Source of the DNA: Maritalea sp049801075
GTDB taxonomy: Bacteria > Pseudomonadota > Alphaproteobacteria > Rhizobiales > Devosiaceae
DNA length: 64,000 nt
Assembly (NCBI RefSeq): GCF_049801075.1
Contig: NZ_JBNAGG010000001.1
Span: 310,001 to 374,000 of the forward strand
Reading direction: 5' to 3'
Shown here piece by piece: positions 1 to 8,105 of the stretch. How positions within the stretch are numbered: the first letter of the stretch is position 1; the number at the start of each line of letters is the position of its first letter. Position numbers and translations under genes: made by a program. Below the pieces are notes generated by a model. It was not told the origin of the DNA and ran no database searches. It was given only the letters and a program-made list of their open reading frames with translations.

Positions 1-573
1 TGATCCGAGGATCATCTCATTTTCACCATGGCCGATGGCTAATGGTGCGCCTTGTCGCGCGCCGACAATCAGATTGTCTTCTCCCTTAAACATCATGGCG
101 AGGGCAAATGCCCCTTCAAGCTGTTTGATGACGCTGGCGGCTGCGTCGAACGGCGGCATTCCGCGATCAAGCGCGCGGGTGACCATGAGGGCGACAATTT
201 CAGTATCTGTTTCAGAAACGGGCTGATAGCCATCTTGATCCAATTCCGCTTTCAACTCGCGGAAATTTTCAATGATGCCATTATGTACGATGGCGACCCG
301 GTTGGTGGTGTGGGGGTGTGCATTTGCCTCAGTTGGTGCACCGTGTGTCGCCCAACGTGTATGGCCGATACCGATGGTGCCGCCCAACGGTTCGGCTTCC
401 AAGCGTTCGCGCAAATTGGTCAACTTGCCCGGCGCACGTCGACGATCAATTTGTCCGCCCACAGAAGTTGCCAGCCCAGCACTGTCATAACCGCGATATT
501 CTAGGCGCTTAAGTGCATCCACAATTCGATCAGCGACTGGTGTCGTGCTGACAATCCCAACGATCCCACACAT
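1..573 (-). CDS. glmS: Glutamine-fructose-6-phosphate aminotransferase, N-terminal part
   Basis: This cytosolic enzyme makes glucosamine-6-phosphate from fructose-6-phosphate and glutamine, the entry step to UDP-GlcNAc for peptidoglycan and lipopolysaccharide. Only the first 191 codons are present; the gene runs off the left edge. The protein starts MCGIVGIV, so Cys2 would become the N-terminal nucleophile of the class II glutamine amidotransferase domain after Met removal. Family blocks are visible at residues 21-33 (LKRLEYRGYDSAG), 71-78 (HTRWATHG) and 97-104 (HNGIIENF). The start codon lies 9 nt beyond the glmU stop on the same strand, so the two are almost certainly co-transcribed in the order glmU-glmS, matching their consecutive roles around UDP-GlcNAc synthesis. 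The C-terminal isomerase domains are outside the window. Confidence 0.95.
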   Translation of the reverse strand, partial: MCGIVGIVSTTPVADRIVDALKRLEYRGYDSAGLATSVGGQIDRRRAPGKLTNLRERLEAEPLGGTIGIGHTRWATHGAPTEANAHPHTTNRVAIVHNGIIENFRELKAELDQDGYQPVSETDTEIVALMVTRALDRGMPPFDAAASVIKQLEGAFALAMMFKGEDNLIVGARQGAPLAIGHGENEMILGS

Positions 574-582
574 AAGATGTTC

Positions 583-1920
583 CTATTTTTTCTCTTCCCA
601 ACGCGCACGGATGCGGGTTGCATAATTTGGTTTGTTTACTTGGCGCGCACGACCGATCGCCAAGGCATCTTCTTCGATATTTTCGGTTACTGCAGACCCG
701 GAGGCAACATATGCTCCGTCTGCAATGTTAACTGGTGCCACAAGGGCGCTATTTGATCCGATAAAGACATTGTCGCCGATTTCGGTGACAAATTTGTTTT
801 TGCCATCATAATTGCAGGTGATTGTACCTGCTCCTATATTGACGCCCTCGCCGATCTTCGCATCACCGATATAGCTGAGGTGATTGACCTTTGAACCTTT
901 GCCAATATTGGCTTTTTTCGTTTCGACAAAGTTGCCGACTTTGACGCCTTCAGCAAGGTTGGAACCGGGACGTAGCCTTGCATAAGGGCCGATTTGGCTG
1001 TTTGGGCCGATATGTGCCCCTTCAATGTGGGAGAACGCGTGAATATGAGTGCCCTTCTCGACCGTCACGCCCGGGCCAAACACAACATTCGGTTCGATCA
1101 CCACATCATTTTCGATTTGCGTATCATAGCTGAAAAACACAGTGTCGGGTGCTGTAAGCGTTACGCCTTCTTGCATAAAATAAGAGCGACGATCTTCTTG
1201 GAAAATGCGTTCGGCGGTTGCCAGTTGTTCACGATCATTGACGCCGAGCACATTTACAAATGGACATTCAACGCCGCGCACCTGCAATTGTTGGGCGTTC
1301 GCAATTTCGACCGCATCGGTCAAATAATACTCACCCTTCGCATTATCATTGGTGATCTCATCAATAACAGCGCGCAGGCAGTCAGCTTTGAAGCCCATAA
1401 TGCCTGAATTGCAGAATTTGATCTTCCGCTCTGACGGGGTCGCATCCTTTTCTTCACGGATGGCTTTCACCTGACCATGTTCGATCATCACTCGCCCATA
1501 GCCAAATGGATTATCCGTTTGGAACCCAACGACAGCCAAGTCTGCGCCTTCGTTTAGGCATTGCACAGTGTCTTTGATCACTTCAGGCGAAATCAACGGG
1601 TTGTCGGCAAAGAGGACGAGGACGTGTCCTTGAAAATCTGCCCATGCTGTCCGCGCTTCGCGCACTGCATGCCCTGTGCCAAGGCGTTCTGATTGAATGC
1701 TGGACGTGATTTCGCTATCCACCGATTTTGCGTATTCACTTAATCGTCGGTGATTTGGCCCCACCACAACATGGCGCGACGCGGCGCCAGCATCAGCGCA
1801 AGCGGCAAGCACGTGGCCAAGCATCGGGCGACCGCCAACCTTGTGTAGCACTTTGGGTTGATCAGACTTCATGCGGGTGCCTTCTCCGGCCCCCAAAATA
1901 ATCGTCAGAATATCAGTCAT
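583..1920 (-). CDS. glmU: Bifunctional UDP-GlcNAc pyrophosphorylase / glucosamine-1-phosphate acetyltransferase
   Basis: GlmU acetylates glucosamine-1-phosphate and then couples it to UTP, giving UDP-GlcNAc in the cytosol. The 445-residue protein has the usual two-domain length. The nucleotidyltransferase loop is at residues 9-18 (LGAGEGTRMK). The C-terminal half carries hexapeptide left-handed beta-helix repeats (for example IGPNSQIGPYARLRPGS), the conserved HLSYIGDA block and the acetyltransferase signature GAGTITCNYDG. I chose the ATG at 1918-1920, which gives the normal family N-terminus MTDILTIILGAG. A GTG at 1948-1950 in the same frame would add ten residues that do not look like the family. 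The gene heads the glmU-glmS pair and is divergent from the next gene. Confidence 0.96.
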   Translation of the reverse strand: MTDILTIILGAGEGTRMKSDQPKVLHKVGGRPMLGHVLAACADAGAASRHVVVGPNHRRLSEYAKSVDSEITSSIQSERLGTGHAVREARTAWADFQGHVLVLFADNPLISPEVIKDTVQCLNEGADLAVVGFQTDNPFGYGRVMIEHGQVKAIREEKDATPSERKIKFCNSGIMGFKADCLRAVIDEITNDNAKGEYYLTDAVEIANAQQLQVRGVECPFVNVLGVNDREQLATAERIFQEDRRSYFMQEGVTLTAPDTVFFSYDTQIENDVVIEPNVVFGPGVTVEKGTHIHAFSHIEGAHIGPNSQIGPYARLRPGSNLAEGVKVGNFVETKKANIGKGSKVNHLSYIGDAKIGEGVNIGAGTITCNYDGKNKFVTEIGDNVFIGSNSALVAPVNIADGAYVASGSAVTENIEEDALAIGRARQVNKPNYATRIRARWEEKK

Positions 1921-2056
1921 AAAAGAAAGGTCCCCACCCCTTATGAACACTTCAATTGGGCATATGCCACGAATGTGTTGGCAAAATGGTAATTTATGTC
2001 AGCATTAGTAGTTGTGGTTAACGGTTTGATTCGCAGCTCTTTTGGGGAAAATAGTG

Positions 2057-3004
2057 ATGACAGAACAAGAACTCAATCAATTTAAACAATCGGATATGCG
2101 ATTGTGGGGTCTTGTTGCTATTGCTTCACTTACCGTTATGCTTGTGTTTTCTTCCGCCAGTCTTTTGATCCCAAAAGGCTGGAATAACATGTTTAAAGAG
2201 ACGCCCGACAACTTAGGCACAGTGGCGCAGATGCAGGCCGAACTGCGCGGCATTCGCATGGAATTTGCTGCCATGAAGCGACAAACCAATGTGACCGATA
2301 ATCGCTTAAATCTTGGCGAGGAGAGCAACACGTTTGTTTCTCGGCGTGTGCGCGCACTTGAATCCAGCATCCCGATATTGCTCGAAGCCCTGCCCCCTGG
2401 CGCGCAATTGGATAAGAGTTTGATCACGGCCTCTATCAATGAAGCCAATGGCGAAGAAATTATACGCCTAGATGAAGATTTGAAGGTCGCACGCTCTTAT
2501 TTGTTTGAGAATTTGCCACTGGCTGAGAGCACACCGCCTGAATTGAAACAGGATTTGCCGGAAATTGTGGCCGATATCGACGGCGAAATGGTGCCGATTG
2601 AAATGACACTCGATAACCGCGCGGCAAGTGATGTTCAAATGGCTGATCGTGGTGACGTGAATTCTGAGGCAGGACAAATTGATCCGCAAACCACTGCAGG
2701 CATCAACGCTATGGAATCACTGCCGAAAGCTGAATTGACCTATGGTGTTATCTTGGGCCCCAAAATCGAGAAAGACAAAGCGCAATTGAATTGGCTGAAC
2801 ATCAAATCAAATGTTGGCACATTGCTTCTCGGCCTTGAACCGAGAATGATTCCTGTGGTGAATGAATCAGATAAAATTCAAATTGTGGTCGGCCCCTTGG
2901 ATATTGAGAGCGACGCGACACGGTTGTGCAAAGAAATTATTCGTCAGGGCTACGTGTGTGAAGCAGGCAGTTTTGATGGGATTCCGCTGGAAGATTTGAG
3001 CTGA
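2057..3004 (+). CDS. Membrane-anchored protein with SPOR-like C-terminus, unknown function
   Basis: I do not recognise a specific family for this 315-residue protein. It starts with a short charged segment, then one strongly hydrophobic stretch at about residues 14-38 that should anchor it in the inner membrane with the rest in the periplasm. The middle is acidic and rich in Glu, Asp and Leu. The last 80 residues (containing LGPKIEKDKAQLNWLNIKS and KIQIVVGPLDIESDATRLC) resemble the beta-alpha-beta pattern of SPOR domains, which bind denuded septal peptidoglycan; this is inference from pattern only. The ATG at 2057 is preferred over an upstream in-frame TTG at 2042 because GGGG at 2044-2047 is well placed as a ribosome-binding site. 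It is divergent from glmU. Confidence 0.7.
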   Translation: MTEQELNQFKQSDMRLWGLVAIASLTVMLVFSSASLLIPKGWNNMFKETPDNLGTVAQMQAELRGIRMEFAAMKRQTNVTDNRLNLGEESNTFVSRRVRALESSIPILLEALPPGAQLDKSLITASINEANGEEIIRLDEDLKVARSYLFENLPLAESTPPELKQDLPEIVADIDGEMVPIEMTLDNRAASDVQMADRGDVNSEAGQIDPQTTAGINAMESLPKAELTYGVILGPKIEKDKAQLNWLNIKSNVGTLLLGLEPRMIPVVNESDKIQIVVGPLDIESDATRLCKEIIRQGYVCEAGSFDGIPLEDLS

Positions 3005-3038
3005 TTTAGAAAAAATTTCGAAAGTTGAAATATTCTGG

Positions 3039-3066
3039 TTGACACAGACGCGAATAAAACTATTGT
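3039..3066 (+). promoter_or_regulatory. Putative sigma-70-type promoter of the tRNA-Lys gene
   Basis: A perfect -35 hexamer TTGACA lies at 3039-3044. After a 16-nt spacer comes TATTGT at 3061-3066 as the best -10 candidate. It sits about 30 nt upstream of the tRNA 5' end, the usual distance. No other gene starts nearby, so the tRNA is the obvious target. Confidence 0.55.
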
Positions 3067-3096
3067 CCGCGCTGTTCGCTGATGAACAACGCTCTT

Positions 3097-3172
3097 GTGC
3101 CCGTAGCTCAGCTGGTAGAGCATCCGACTTTTAATCGGACGGTCGAAGGTTCGAATCCTTCCGGGCACACCA
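3097..3172 (+). tRNA. tRNA-Lys (anticodon TTT)
   Basis: The 76-nt sequence folds as a full cloverleaf. Acceptor strand GTGCCCG (3097-3103) pairs with CGGGCAC (3162-3168), followed by discriminator A and an encoded CCA at 3170-3172. The anticodon stem CCGA/TCGG holds the loop CTTTTAA, giving anticodon TTT for lysine. The T arm contains GGTTCGAATCC. It separates the glmU region from the biosynthetic locus; I found no copy of its 3' end elsewhere in the window that would mark an integration boundary. Confidence 0.97.
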
Positions 3173-3358
3173 TTCCCTTCAAAGACTTATCTAGGTTTCT
3201 TCACGCAGATTGCTTTGGGTAATTGGGTGTGTTTTTGCGCGAGCTTTTGCGCTTGCACCCGATATTTCGTCTTTTCTCCCAATCATTTGTGAATTTGAAA
3301 CAGGTCTGCTTATATGCATGCCAATGGTGATTTGCGCATTGATTTGGAGCTTGTTTTT

Positions 3359-4078
3359 ATGCCTGCCGCTACTTCTGCATTGCAGCTTTTCTGTTTTCCA
3401 CAGGCTGGCGCTGACGCGGCCATATTTAAGAGCTGGGAGCGTTTTCTGAGCAATGATGTGCAGGTGACCCCTGTCACCTTGCCGGGACGCGGTGTGCGGC
3501 TTGATGATGTGCCACCAAGCGATTTTCAGCGCCTTTGTGATGATGTGTTCGATGAACTGCGGGCCGGCCCAATGAATCGCTTTGCGTTTCTGGGCTCCAG
3601 CATGGGCGGATGGATTGCGTATGAGTTGGCGTGGCGGTTTGAGCAGATCGAGCAAGCACCTGAGTTCATCATTGCACTGACGTCACCCTCACCCGACCAG
3701 CCGCGGGAATTGCCAACACTAGAGGATGAAGCGCGGATCACCGATGATTTGTTGACGTTCAACCCTCACTTTAAAGAACTTATGCAATATCCTGAATTAT
3801 TGGAATTATTGTTGCCAACAATTATCAGCGATTTTCGGATGTGTGCGGCCTATAAGCCAGTGAGCGGAAGAGGCATTTCTACAGACATTCTAGCGATCGC
3901 TGGGAATCAGGACAGCGTGACCCGCCCTGAGACTATGCAACCTTGGGCTCAGTTTACAAGCGGGCAATTTGACCTTCAGCAAATTGACGGTGAGCACAAT
4001 ATGCATGAGGCGCCCAGCCGGGAATTGCAATATATCGTCAATGATTTTGTGGCGCGAAAAACTCATGTCACTGCCTGA
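3359..4078 (+). CDS. Type II (editing) thioesterase of the NRPS cluster
   Basis: Stand-alone alpha/beta-hydrolase thioesterases of this family remove wrongly loaded or stalled acyl groups from carrier domains of NRPS and PKS lines. The 239-residue protein opens with LQLFCFPQAGADAAIFKSW, close to the family's FPxAGG block. It has the nucleophile elbow GSSMGG (Ser at about residue 81), an Asp in the NQDSVTRPE segment, and the final catalytic His in GEHNMHE. I chose the ATG at 3359 because a GGAG motif at 3346-3349 precedes it; another ATG at 3314 in frame would add 15 residues not seen in the family. Its stop overlaps the start of the phosphopantetheinyl transferase gene, so the two are translationally coupled. 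Its position beside the synthases supports an editing role for them. Confidence 0.9.
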   Translation: MPAATSALQLFCFPQAGADAAIFKSWERFLSNDVQVTPVTLPGRGVRLDDVPPSDFQRLCDDVFDELRAGPMNRFAFLGSSMGGWIAYELAWRFEQIEQAPEFIIALTSPSPDQPRELPTLEDEARITDDLLTFNPHFKELMQYPELLELLLPTIISDFRMCAAYKPVSGRGISTDILAIAGNQDSVTRPETMQPWAQFTSGQFDLQQIDGEHNMHEAPSRELQYIVNDFVARKTHVTA

Positions 4079-4769
4079 GCAACTTGAGGCATGTCGGTCG
4101 CGCATACATAAGGCGCTAGATGCGGATAAAGCAGCCGTATTTCATGCATCTATTGATGAACTCAAGGATATGAAGCCCCAAATTACGCTAAACGAAACGG
4201 CGAAATTTGATCGGGTTTTGGTCGTTGCGCAACGCGAGGCGCACATTTTAGGCCGTACTTTGGTCCGGTATTTTCTGGATCTACCCACACTTGACTTTGA
4301 GCTGACGGAAAATGGCAAGCCACATTGTCAGGGCGTGCAATTCAATATTTCTCATACGCAACAAGCTGTTGCGGTTGCCTTTCATCGGCATCACGCTGTG
4401 GGCGTGGATATCGAAACAATGTCGCGCAAAAAAGAAGCTGACAGTTTGATCGATATGGTGTGTCACGCCAATGAGAAAGCTTGGATTACTCAAAAAGATG
4501 CTGCCGAACAAGGCAGCACGTTTTTGCGCATGTGGGTGCGCAAAGAAGCGCTGTTAAAGGTGACGGCGACAGGGTTGATTGATGAGCTCAACACTATCGA
4601 TGTGCGGCTAAATACGCATAATCCGGTTGTTGATTTTTCGGGTTCTTTTCGCTTGTTGGAATTTGATGATCCACAGGCCGAAATAATTGGCTGTTTAGCG
4701 GTAAATTCAGCGGTAAATTGCTGTGTTCTGACTTGCCTCAATTGTGCAGAATTGCTAGGTTTATCATAG
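4065..4769 (+). CDS. Sfp-type 4'-phosphopantetheinyl transferase
   Basis: This enzyme transfers the phosphopantetheine arm of CoA to the conserved serine of carrier domains, converting them from apo to holo form. The 234-residue length fits the Sfp class. Visible motifs are GKPHCQGVQFNISHT at about residues 84-98, GVDIE at 113-117 (Asp115 and Glu117 are the expected magnesium ligands) and WVRKEALLK at 157-165. The ATG at 4065 lies inside the end of the preceding thioesterase gene in another frame, a 14-nt overlap. With at least ten peptidyl carrier domains and two tandem ACPs downstream, it is the natural activator of the cluster. A general role in siderophore or other synthases of the same genome cannot be excluded. 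Confidence 0.93.
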   Translation: MSLPEQLEACRSRIHKALDADKAAVFHASIDELKDMKPQITLNETAKFDRVLVVAQREAHILGRTLVRYFLDLPTLDFELTENGKPHCQGVQFNISHTQQAVAVAFHRHHAVGVDIETMSRKKEADSLIDMVCHANEKAWITQKDAAEQGSTFLRMWVRKEALLKVTATGLIDELNTIDVRLNTHNPVVDFSGSFRLLEFDDPQAEIIGCLAVNSAVNCCVLTCLNCAELLGLS

Positions 4770-4847
4770 ATTTTGCGGGTCGAAATTTGATGCGCTTGAT
4801 CACCTGATTTTTGAAAAGCCATACTGCATCAAATGAGGCCCCAAATA

Positions 4848-5504
4848 ATGAATAATAGTCCCCATTGGGCCCTCACCCTTTCACACATTTTAAGTGCCAA
4901 TGCGGCAGCGAAAGATATTCCGCCGCTCGCCTCCAATGATGTCGAAAAAGATGATTTTGATGCGGTGATTAAATGGGTTTGTGATGGGCTGTTGCCCGTG
5001 GCGAAAACTGTTTCGCAATTGCGGGCTGAGGATTTGTCGCCCCTTCAGCGCGTTGAAACTTTGGCGCAGCAATGGATAACAGACGGCACCTATGTTGGCA
5101 CGCTTTGGGCAGCAGCATTGCGGGACATGTTTGAGCAGCAGACAGGTCAATCCTTTGCCTATGACGCGACTTATGATGCGGCCCATGAAAGTGCCATGGA
5201 ATTTGCTGGCAAAAATCAAGACATGATCAATGAGCATTTCGGCAGTGCAGAGAATTATGCGGAATATTATGCCGAGACAGACACCAATGCGATGCTTGCC
5301 TTTTTCAACCGTACAGTAAGTGCGGCGATGGGCGATGGCATTGCCAAAAGCTTCGAGACCAGAAGCGTCGACGAATTTTTGAATAGCTGCCCTGACGCAT
5401 TTTTACGTGGCTTGATGCGCAGCTATCAGAATGCCTTGGGCCCCAAAAGCCAAGCAGAATTGGCAACAGAATTGCAGGAAAAACTGCAGCAGGCCATCAA
5501 TTAA
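4848..5504 (+). CDS. Uncharacterised alpha-helical protein of the NRPS locus
   Basis: I do not recognise this 218-residue protein. It is predicted to be soluble: there is no signal peptide or membrane segment, and the composition (many Ala, Glu, Gln, Leu) suggests a mostly helical fold. Visible segments include VIKWVCDGLLPVAKTV, DGTYVGTLWAAALRDMFEQ and ENYAEYYAETDTNAMLAFF. No catalytic motif stands out. The start is uncertain: an ATG at 4833 would add five residues, but GAGG at 4835-4838 sits 9 nt before the ATG at 4848, which I prefer. It lies between the phosphopantetheinyl transferase and the dioxygenase on the same strand, with short gaps on both sides, so it is probably co-expressed with the cluster. 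A role in biosynthesis is inferred from position only. Confidence 0.75.
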   Translation: MNNSPHWALTLSHILSANAAAKDIPPLASNDVEKDDFDAVIKWVCDGLLPVAKTVSQLRAEDLSPLQRVETLAQQWITDGTYVGTLWAAALRDMFEQQTGQSFAYDATYDAAHESAMEFAGKNQDMINEHFGSAENYAEYYAETDTNAMLAFFNRTVSAAMGDGIAKSFETRSVDEFLNSCPDAFLRGLMRSYQNALGPKSQAELATELQEKLQQAIN

Positions 5505-5543
5505 AACAAACGGACAAAAAGAATTGTTATCTGGGAGAGAGAA

Positions 5544-6419
5544 ATGGACCACACCAATTTAGAAGCGATCAAAAAGATTGCCACGGCCAAAAAGACTGAC
5601 TTTAAGACCATCAATGTGAAGCGCTTCAACCCGGTTATCGGTGGCGAAGTGAGCGGCATCGATATGTCACAACCGATTAGCAAAGATCAGGTTGCTGAGT
5701 TGCGGCAAGCGCTGAATGAATATCATGTGTTGGTTTTCCGAGATCAAAAAATTGATACGGAACAGCAAAAAGAGTTTGCCCGCAATTTTGGCACGCTACG
5801 GAAAATGGCGCTTGAAGATATTGATGGCGATGATCCCGAGATTGTGTTGATCCAAGCCTCGGACGCTTCGCAATTTGTGGCGGGTGAAGTTTGGCACACA
5901 GACGGCACTGCATCGGAACAGCCCGCTTGGGCACAGATGCTGCACATCCACCAAATCCCCGAAATTGGATGCGGTGGCGACACGGTTTTTGCTAATATGC
6001 ATTTGGCCTATGAAATGCTTTCGCCGGGCATGAAAGAAATGCTGGAAGGCATGACAGCAATCCATGATGCGGCGCTGCCATGGGCTGGGTATGAAGCGCC
6101 ACCCAACTTGCCAAAAATTGAGCACCCAATTGTGGTGAAGCATCCGGAAACGGGTGCAAAAATGCTCTATATCAATCCCGGTTTTACAACGCGCATTTTG
6201 CAGCTCACTGAGTTTGAGAGCCGTGCCATTTTGGAAATGCTGTTCCGGCAGATTGAGCATGAAGTGCTGTTGAGCTGCCGTGTTCAGTGGGAAGCTGGCA
6301 CCGTGGTGTTCTGGGATAATCGTTGCACGCAGCACCGGGCAATTTGGGATTATTACCCCTATTCCCGCTTTGGTGAGCGGGTAACGCTTGTGGGCGAGAA
6401 GCCTTACGAGAAAATTTAG
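5544..6419 (+). CDS. TauD/TfdA-family Fe(II)/2-oxoglutarate-dependent dioxygenase
   Basis: Enzymes of this family use iron(II), oxygen and 2-oxoglutarate to hydroxylate an unactivated carbon. The 291-residue protein carries the HxD iron-binding pair in EVWHTDGT (His118, Asp120), the distal histidine in NRCTQHRA (about residue 263) and, 15 residues later, the arginine of FGERVT expected to hold 2-oxoglutarate. That spacing matches TauD. The ATG follows a strong GGGAGAGA ribosome-binding site. In NRPS clusters, family members such as the SyrP type beta-hydroxylate an amino acid while it is bound to a carrier domain. Here the likely substrates would be residues loaded by the neighbouring synthases, but taurine-like catabolic roles are also common in the family. 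The 3' end overlaps the convergent downstream gene by 4 nt. Confidence 0.9.
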   Translation: MDHTNLEAIKKIATAKKTDFKTINVKRFNPVIGGEVSGIDMSQPISKDQVAELRQALNEYHVLVFRDQKIDTEQQKEFARNFGTLRKMALEDIDGDDPEIVLIQASDASQFVAGEVWHTDGTASEQPAWAQMLHIHQIPEIGCGGDTVFANMHLAYEMLSPGMKEMLEGMTAIHDAALPWAGYEAPPNLPKIEHPIVVKHPETGAKMLYINPGFTTRILQLTEFESRAILEMLFRQIEHEVLLSCRVQWEAGTVVFWDNRCTQHRAIWDYYPYSRFGERVTLVGEKPYEKI

Positions 6420-7078
6420 AGGCCAGCGGCCTCTAACATCTTTTTGCCCAGGGCGGTATTTCCATGAATTGGATCATTGTCCTGGCAATATTTAGCCAGA
6501 AGATTGCCTTCTTTATCCGACGTGTCATTGCGCACATCGATGACTGAACAGCCAATTTTTGTGAGTTCGCTAACTGCACGATTTTGCAGCGCGCGGAACA
6601 GTTCAGCCCAAGCACTGTCTGGAACGCGTTGTGGTGGTAGGGCGAAAAACACGGTTTTGCCCTGCTCGACTAGGTGCTGATGAAAGGCCAACATTGGCGC
6701 TTGCATGCGTTGAAAGATAGATTGACACATGGGACCAGCGATAAAGTCTTGCGTAAAGCCTAGATTTTCGTCGCGGAAGTTTGCCCAAACGGCGCGTGCC
6801 GCCGGGAAATGAAAGCCTGAACCAATGGTGGAGACAATTGGGATCTCTAAATCTTCAATGCAATCTTCACTCCAAAGCTGGCACAGCTCGCCATAGACGC
6901 GGATTGTATCCTCTACAACAAAGCTGAGTTTGCCCTGCTCTACCTCGAAAAATTCTGAATAAAACTCTTTGCCGGACGCGATGGGGCCGCCGCCAAATTC
7001 GATGCCTCGCTCCCTTGCGGCGCGACCAATGGTGCCTGCGTGCGAGTCACCAATCAGTGCAAATTTATGCTTTGCCAT
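6416..7078 (-). CDS. SGNH-hydrolase-like protein
   Basis: The 220-residue protein starts with a beta strand followed by GDSHAG (residues 10-15), resembling the block I GDS motif with the nucleophilic serine of SGNH/GDSL hydrolases. Near the C-terminus DPIHG (Asp202, His205) matches the block V DxxH pair of the catalytic triad. The block II Gly and block III Asn are not obvious, so it may be a divergent or non-catalytic member. No signal peptide is seen. Its start overlaps the end of the GSCFA gene by 14 nt, so the two are translationally coupled and probably act together, perhaps in adding or removing an acyl group. It is the last gene of a minus-strand trio that begins with an MFS transporter. 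Confidence 0.65.
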   Translation of the reverse strand: MAKHKFALIGDSHAGTIGRAARERGIEFGGGPIASGKEFYSEFFEVEQGKLSFVVEDTIRVYGELCQLWSEDCIEDLEIPIVSTIGSGFHFPAARAVWANFRDENLGFTQDFIAGPMCQSIFQRMQAPMLAFHQHLVEQGKTVFFALPPQRVPDSAWAELFRALQNRAVSELTKIGCSVIDVRNDTSDKEGNLLAKYCQDNDPIHGNTALGKKMLEAAGL

Positions 7079-8105
7079 AATATTCTAAAATCTCATCTTC
7101 ACAGACAATATCGCCCATTGGAACCGGGCTGGATTGTTTCTCTTGCCCCAGGCCTTCAAAGAAATGTTTCATCACATAATCGACGCCGCTCGGGGAAACT
7201 GTTCGCTTGTTTTCGTTGAAATAGGACTGGTCCAACATGGCTGGTGAGACCAAATCATAGGATGGGAAATAGTCCACATGCTCATTGGCATTGGCAAATT
7301 CGCCAGCAAGGGCACGCAGCACCGATTTGGTATAGGTGCTGGCGGTGAGCGCATGATGGCCAGTTACCGTCGCCGTGATCGGCACAGGCGAAACGGTGAG
7401 CAGCATTTTGATGTTTGGATTGTGACTCTGCATGGCGTCGAACGCGCTCGCCAACGCTTTTTTGCCCGACTCAAAACCGAAATTGATGCACTGATGCTCA
7501 TCAGGGTTGAAAGTGCCCTGCACTGTGCCTGGGCAAGCCGGATAAATGGATTTTGACTTCGTGTTGACCCAAGCTTCGGTAAGGCCCGGTGTAAACAGAA
7601 AGATATCGGCTTGTTCGATTGCTGTTTTGACTGCTTCGGCCGTGACGTGGCGCGAGGCCAGTACATCTTCGACGCTGTCAAAACCATTAGGCCGAACTGA
7701 TGGGCGGAACGGGTCGAAAAATCGACCGTCTGTTTCCCACACTTCTTGGTCCATGCTGGATCTATCTAATGCCCAGCGCACCCATTGCGCCAATAAAGCA
7801 GGCGTATAGATGTTGCCAGTGCGAAAGGTGAAGAGCCCATAATTATGCGCTGTGTGTAGTGAGCGTGGCAAAGATTGCGGGGGCTTCTCGGTGACCAACC
7901 AATTCATGCCGCGGCTGCGCAGGGCGCGACCAATATTTTGCGCGAAGCATGAGCCGGCGGTGGCAACGGCATGTTGCTTTTCTATTTTAAACTTGGGAAG
8001 CCAGACTTGGGTTAGTTCGCCCTGTTTGGGCTCGGCGACGCCGAGTTTCCAAAATGCGCGATCATCCAATTTTTCATACGGATTCAATCTCCCGCTCCTC
8101 CGCAA
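7065..8105 (-). CDS. GSCFA domain protein
   Basis: The protein contains the literal GSCFA motif at residues 51-55, which names this SGNH-related family. It also has conserved features such as FLFTPGLTEAW (about residue 165), GTFNPDEH and VSPVP (about residue 240). GSCFA proteins are poorly characterised; many sit in polysaccharide or secondary-metabolite loci and are suspected acyl esterases or transferases. The open frame begins at a TTG (8103-8105) inside the end of the upstream MFS gene; a second TTG at 8085-8087 is preceded by GGAGGAGCGGGAGA and may be the real start, giving a protein six residues shorter. Either way the gene overlaps both neighbours, which points to a tightly coupled three-gene operon. 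A link to the synthases is plausible from position but not shown. Confidence 0.8.
   Translation of the reverse strand: MRRSGRLNPYEKLDDRAFWKLGVAEPKQGELTQVWLPKFKIEKQHAVATAGSCFAQNIGRALRSRGMNWLVTEKPPQSLPRSLHTAHNYGLFTFRTGNIYTPALLAQWVRWALDRSSMDQEVWETDGRFFDPFRPSVRPNGFDSVEDVLASRHVTAEAVKTAIEQADIFLFTPGLTEAWVNTKSKSIYPACPGTVQGTFNPDEHQCINFGFESGKKALASAFDAMQSHNPNIKMLLTVSPVPITATVTGHHALTASTYTKSVLRALAGEFANANEHVDYFPSYDLVSPAMLDQSYFNENKRTVSPSGVDYVMKHFFEGLGQEKQSSPVPMGDIVCEDEILEYYGKA

Noticed and set aside
52..504. A 150-codon plus-strand frame opposite the glmS start
   Set aside because: It lies entirely antisense to clear GlmS coding sequence and has no family resemblance.
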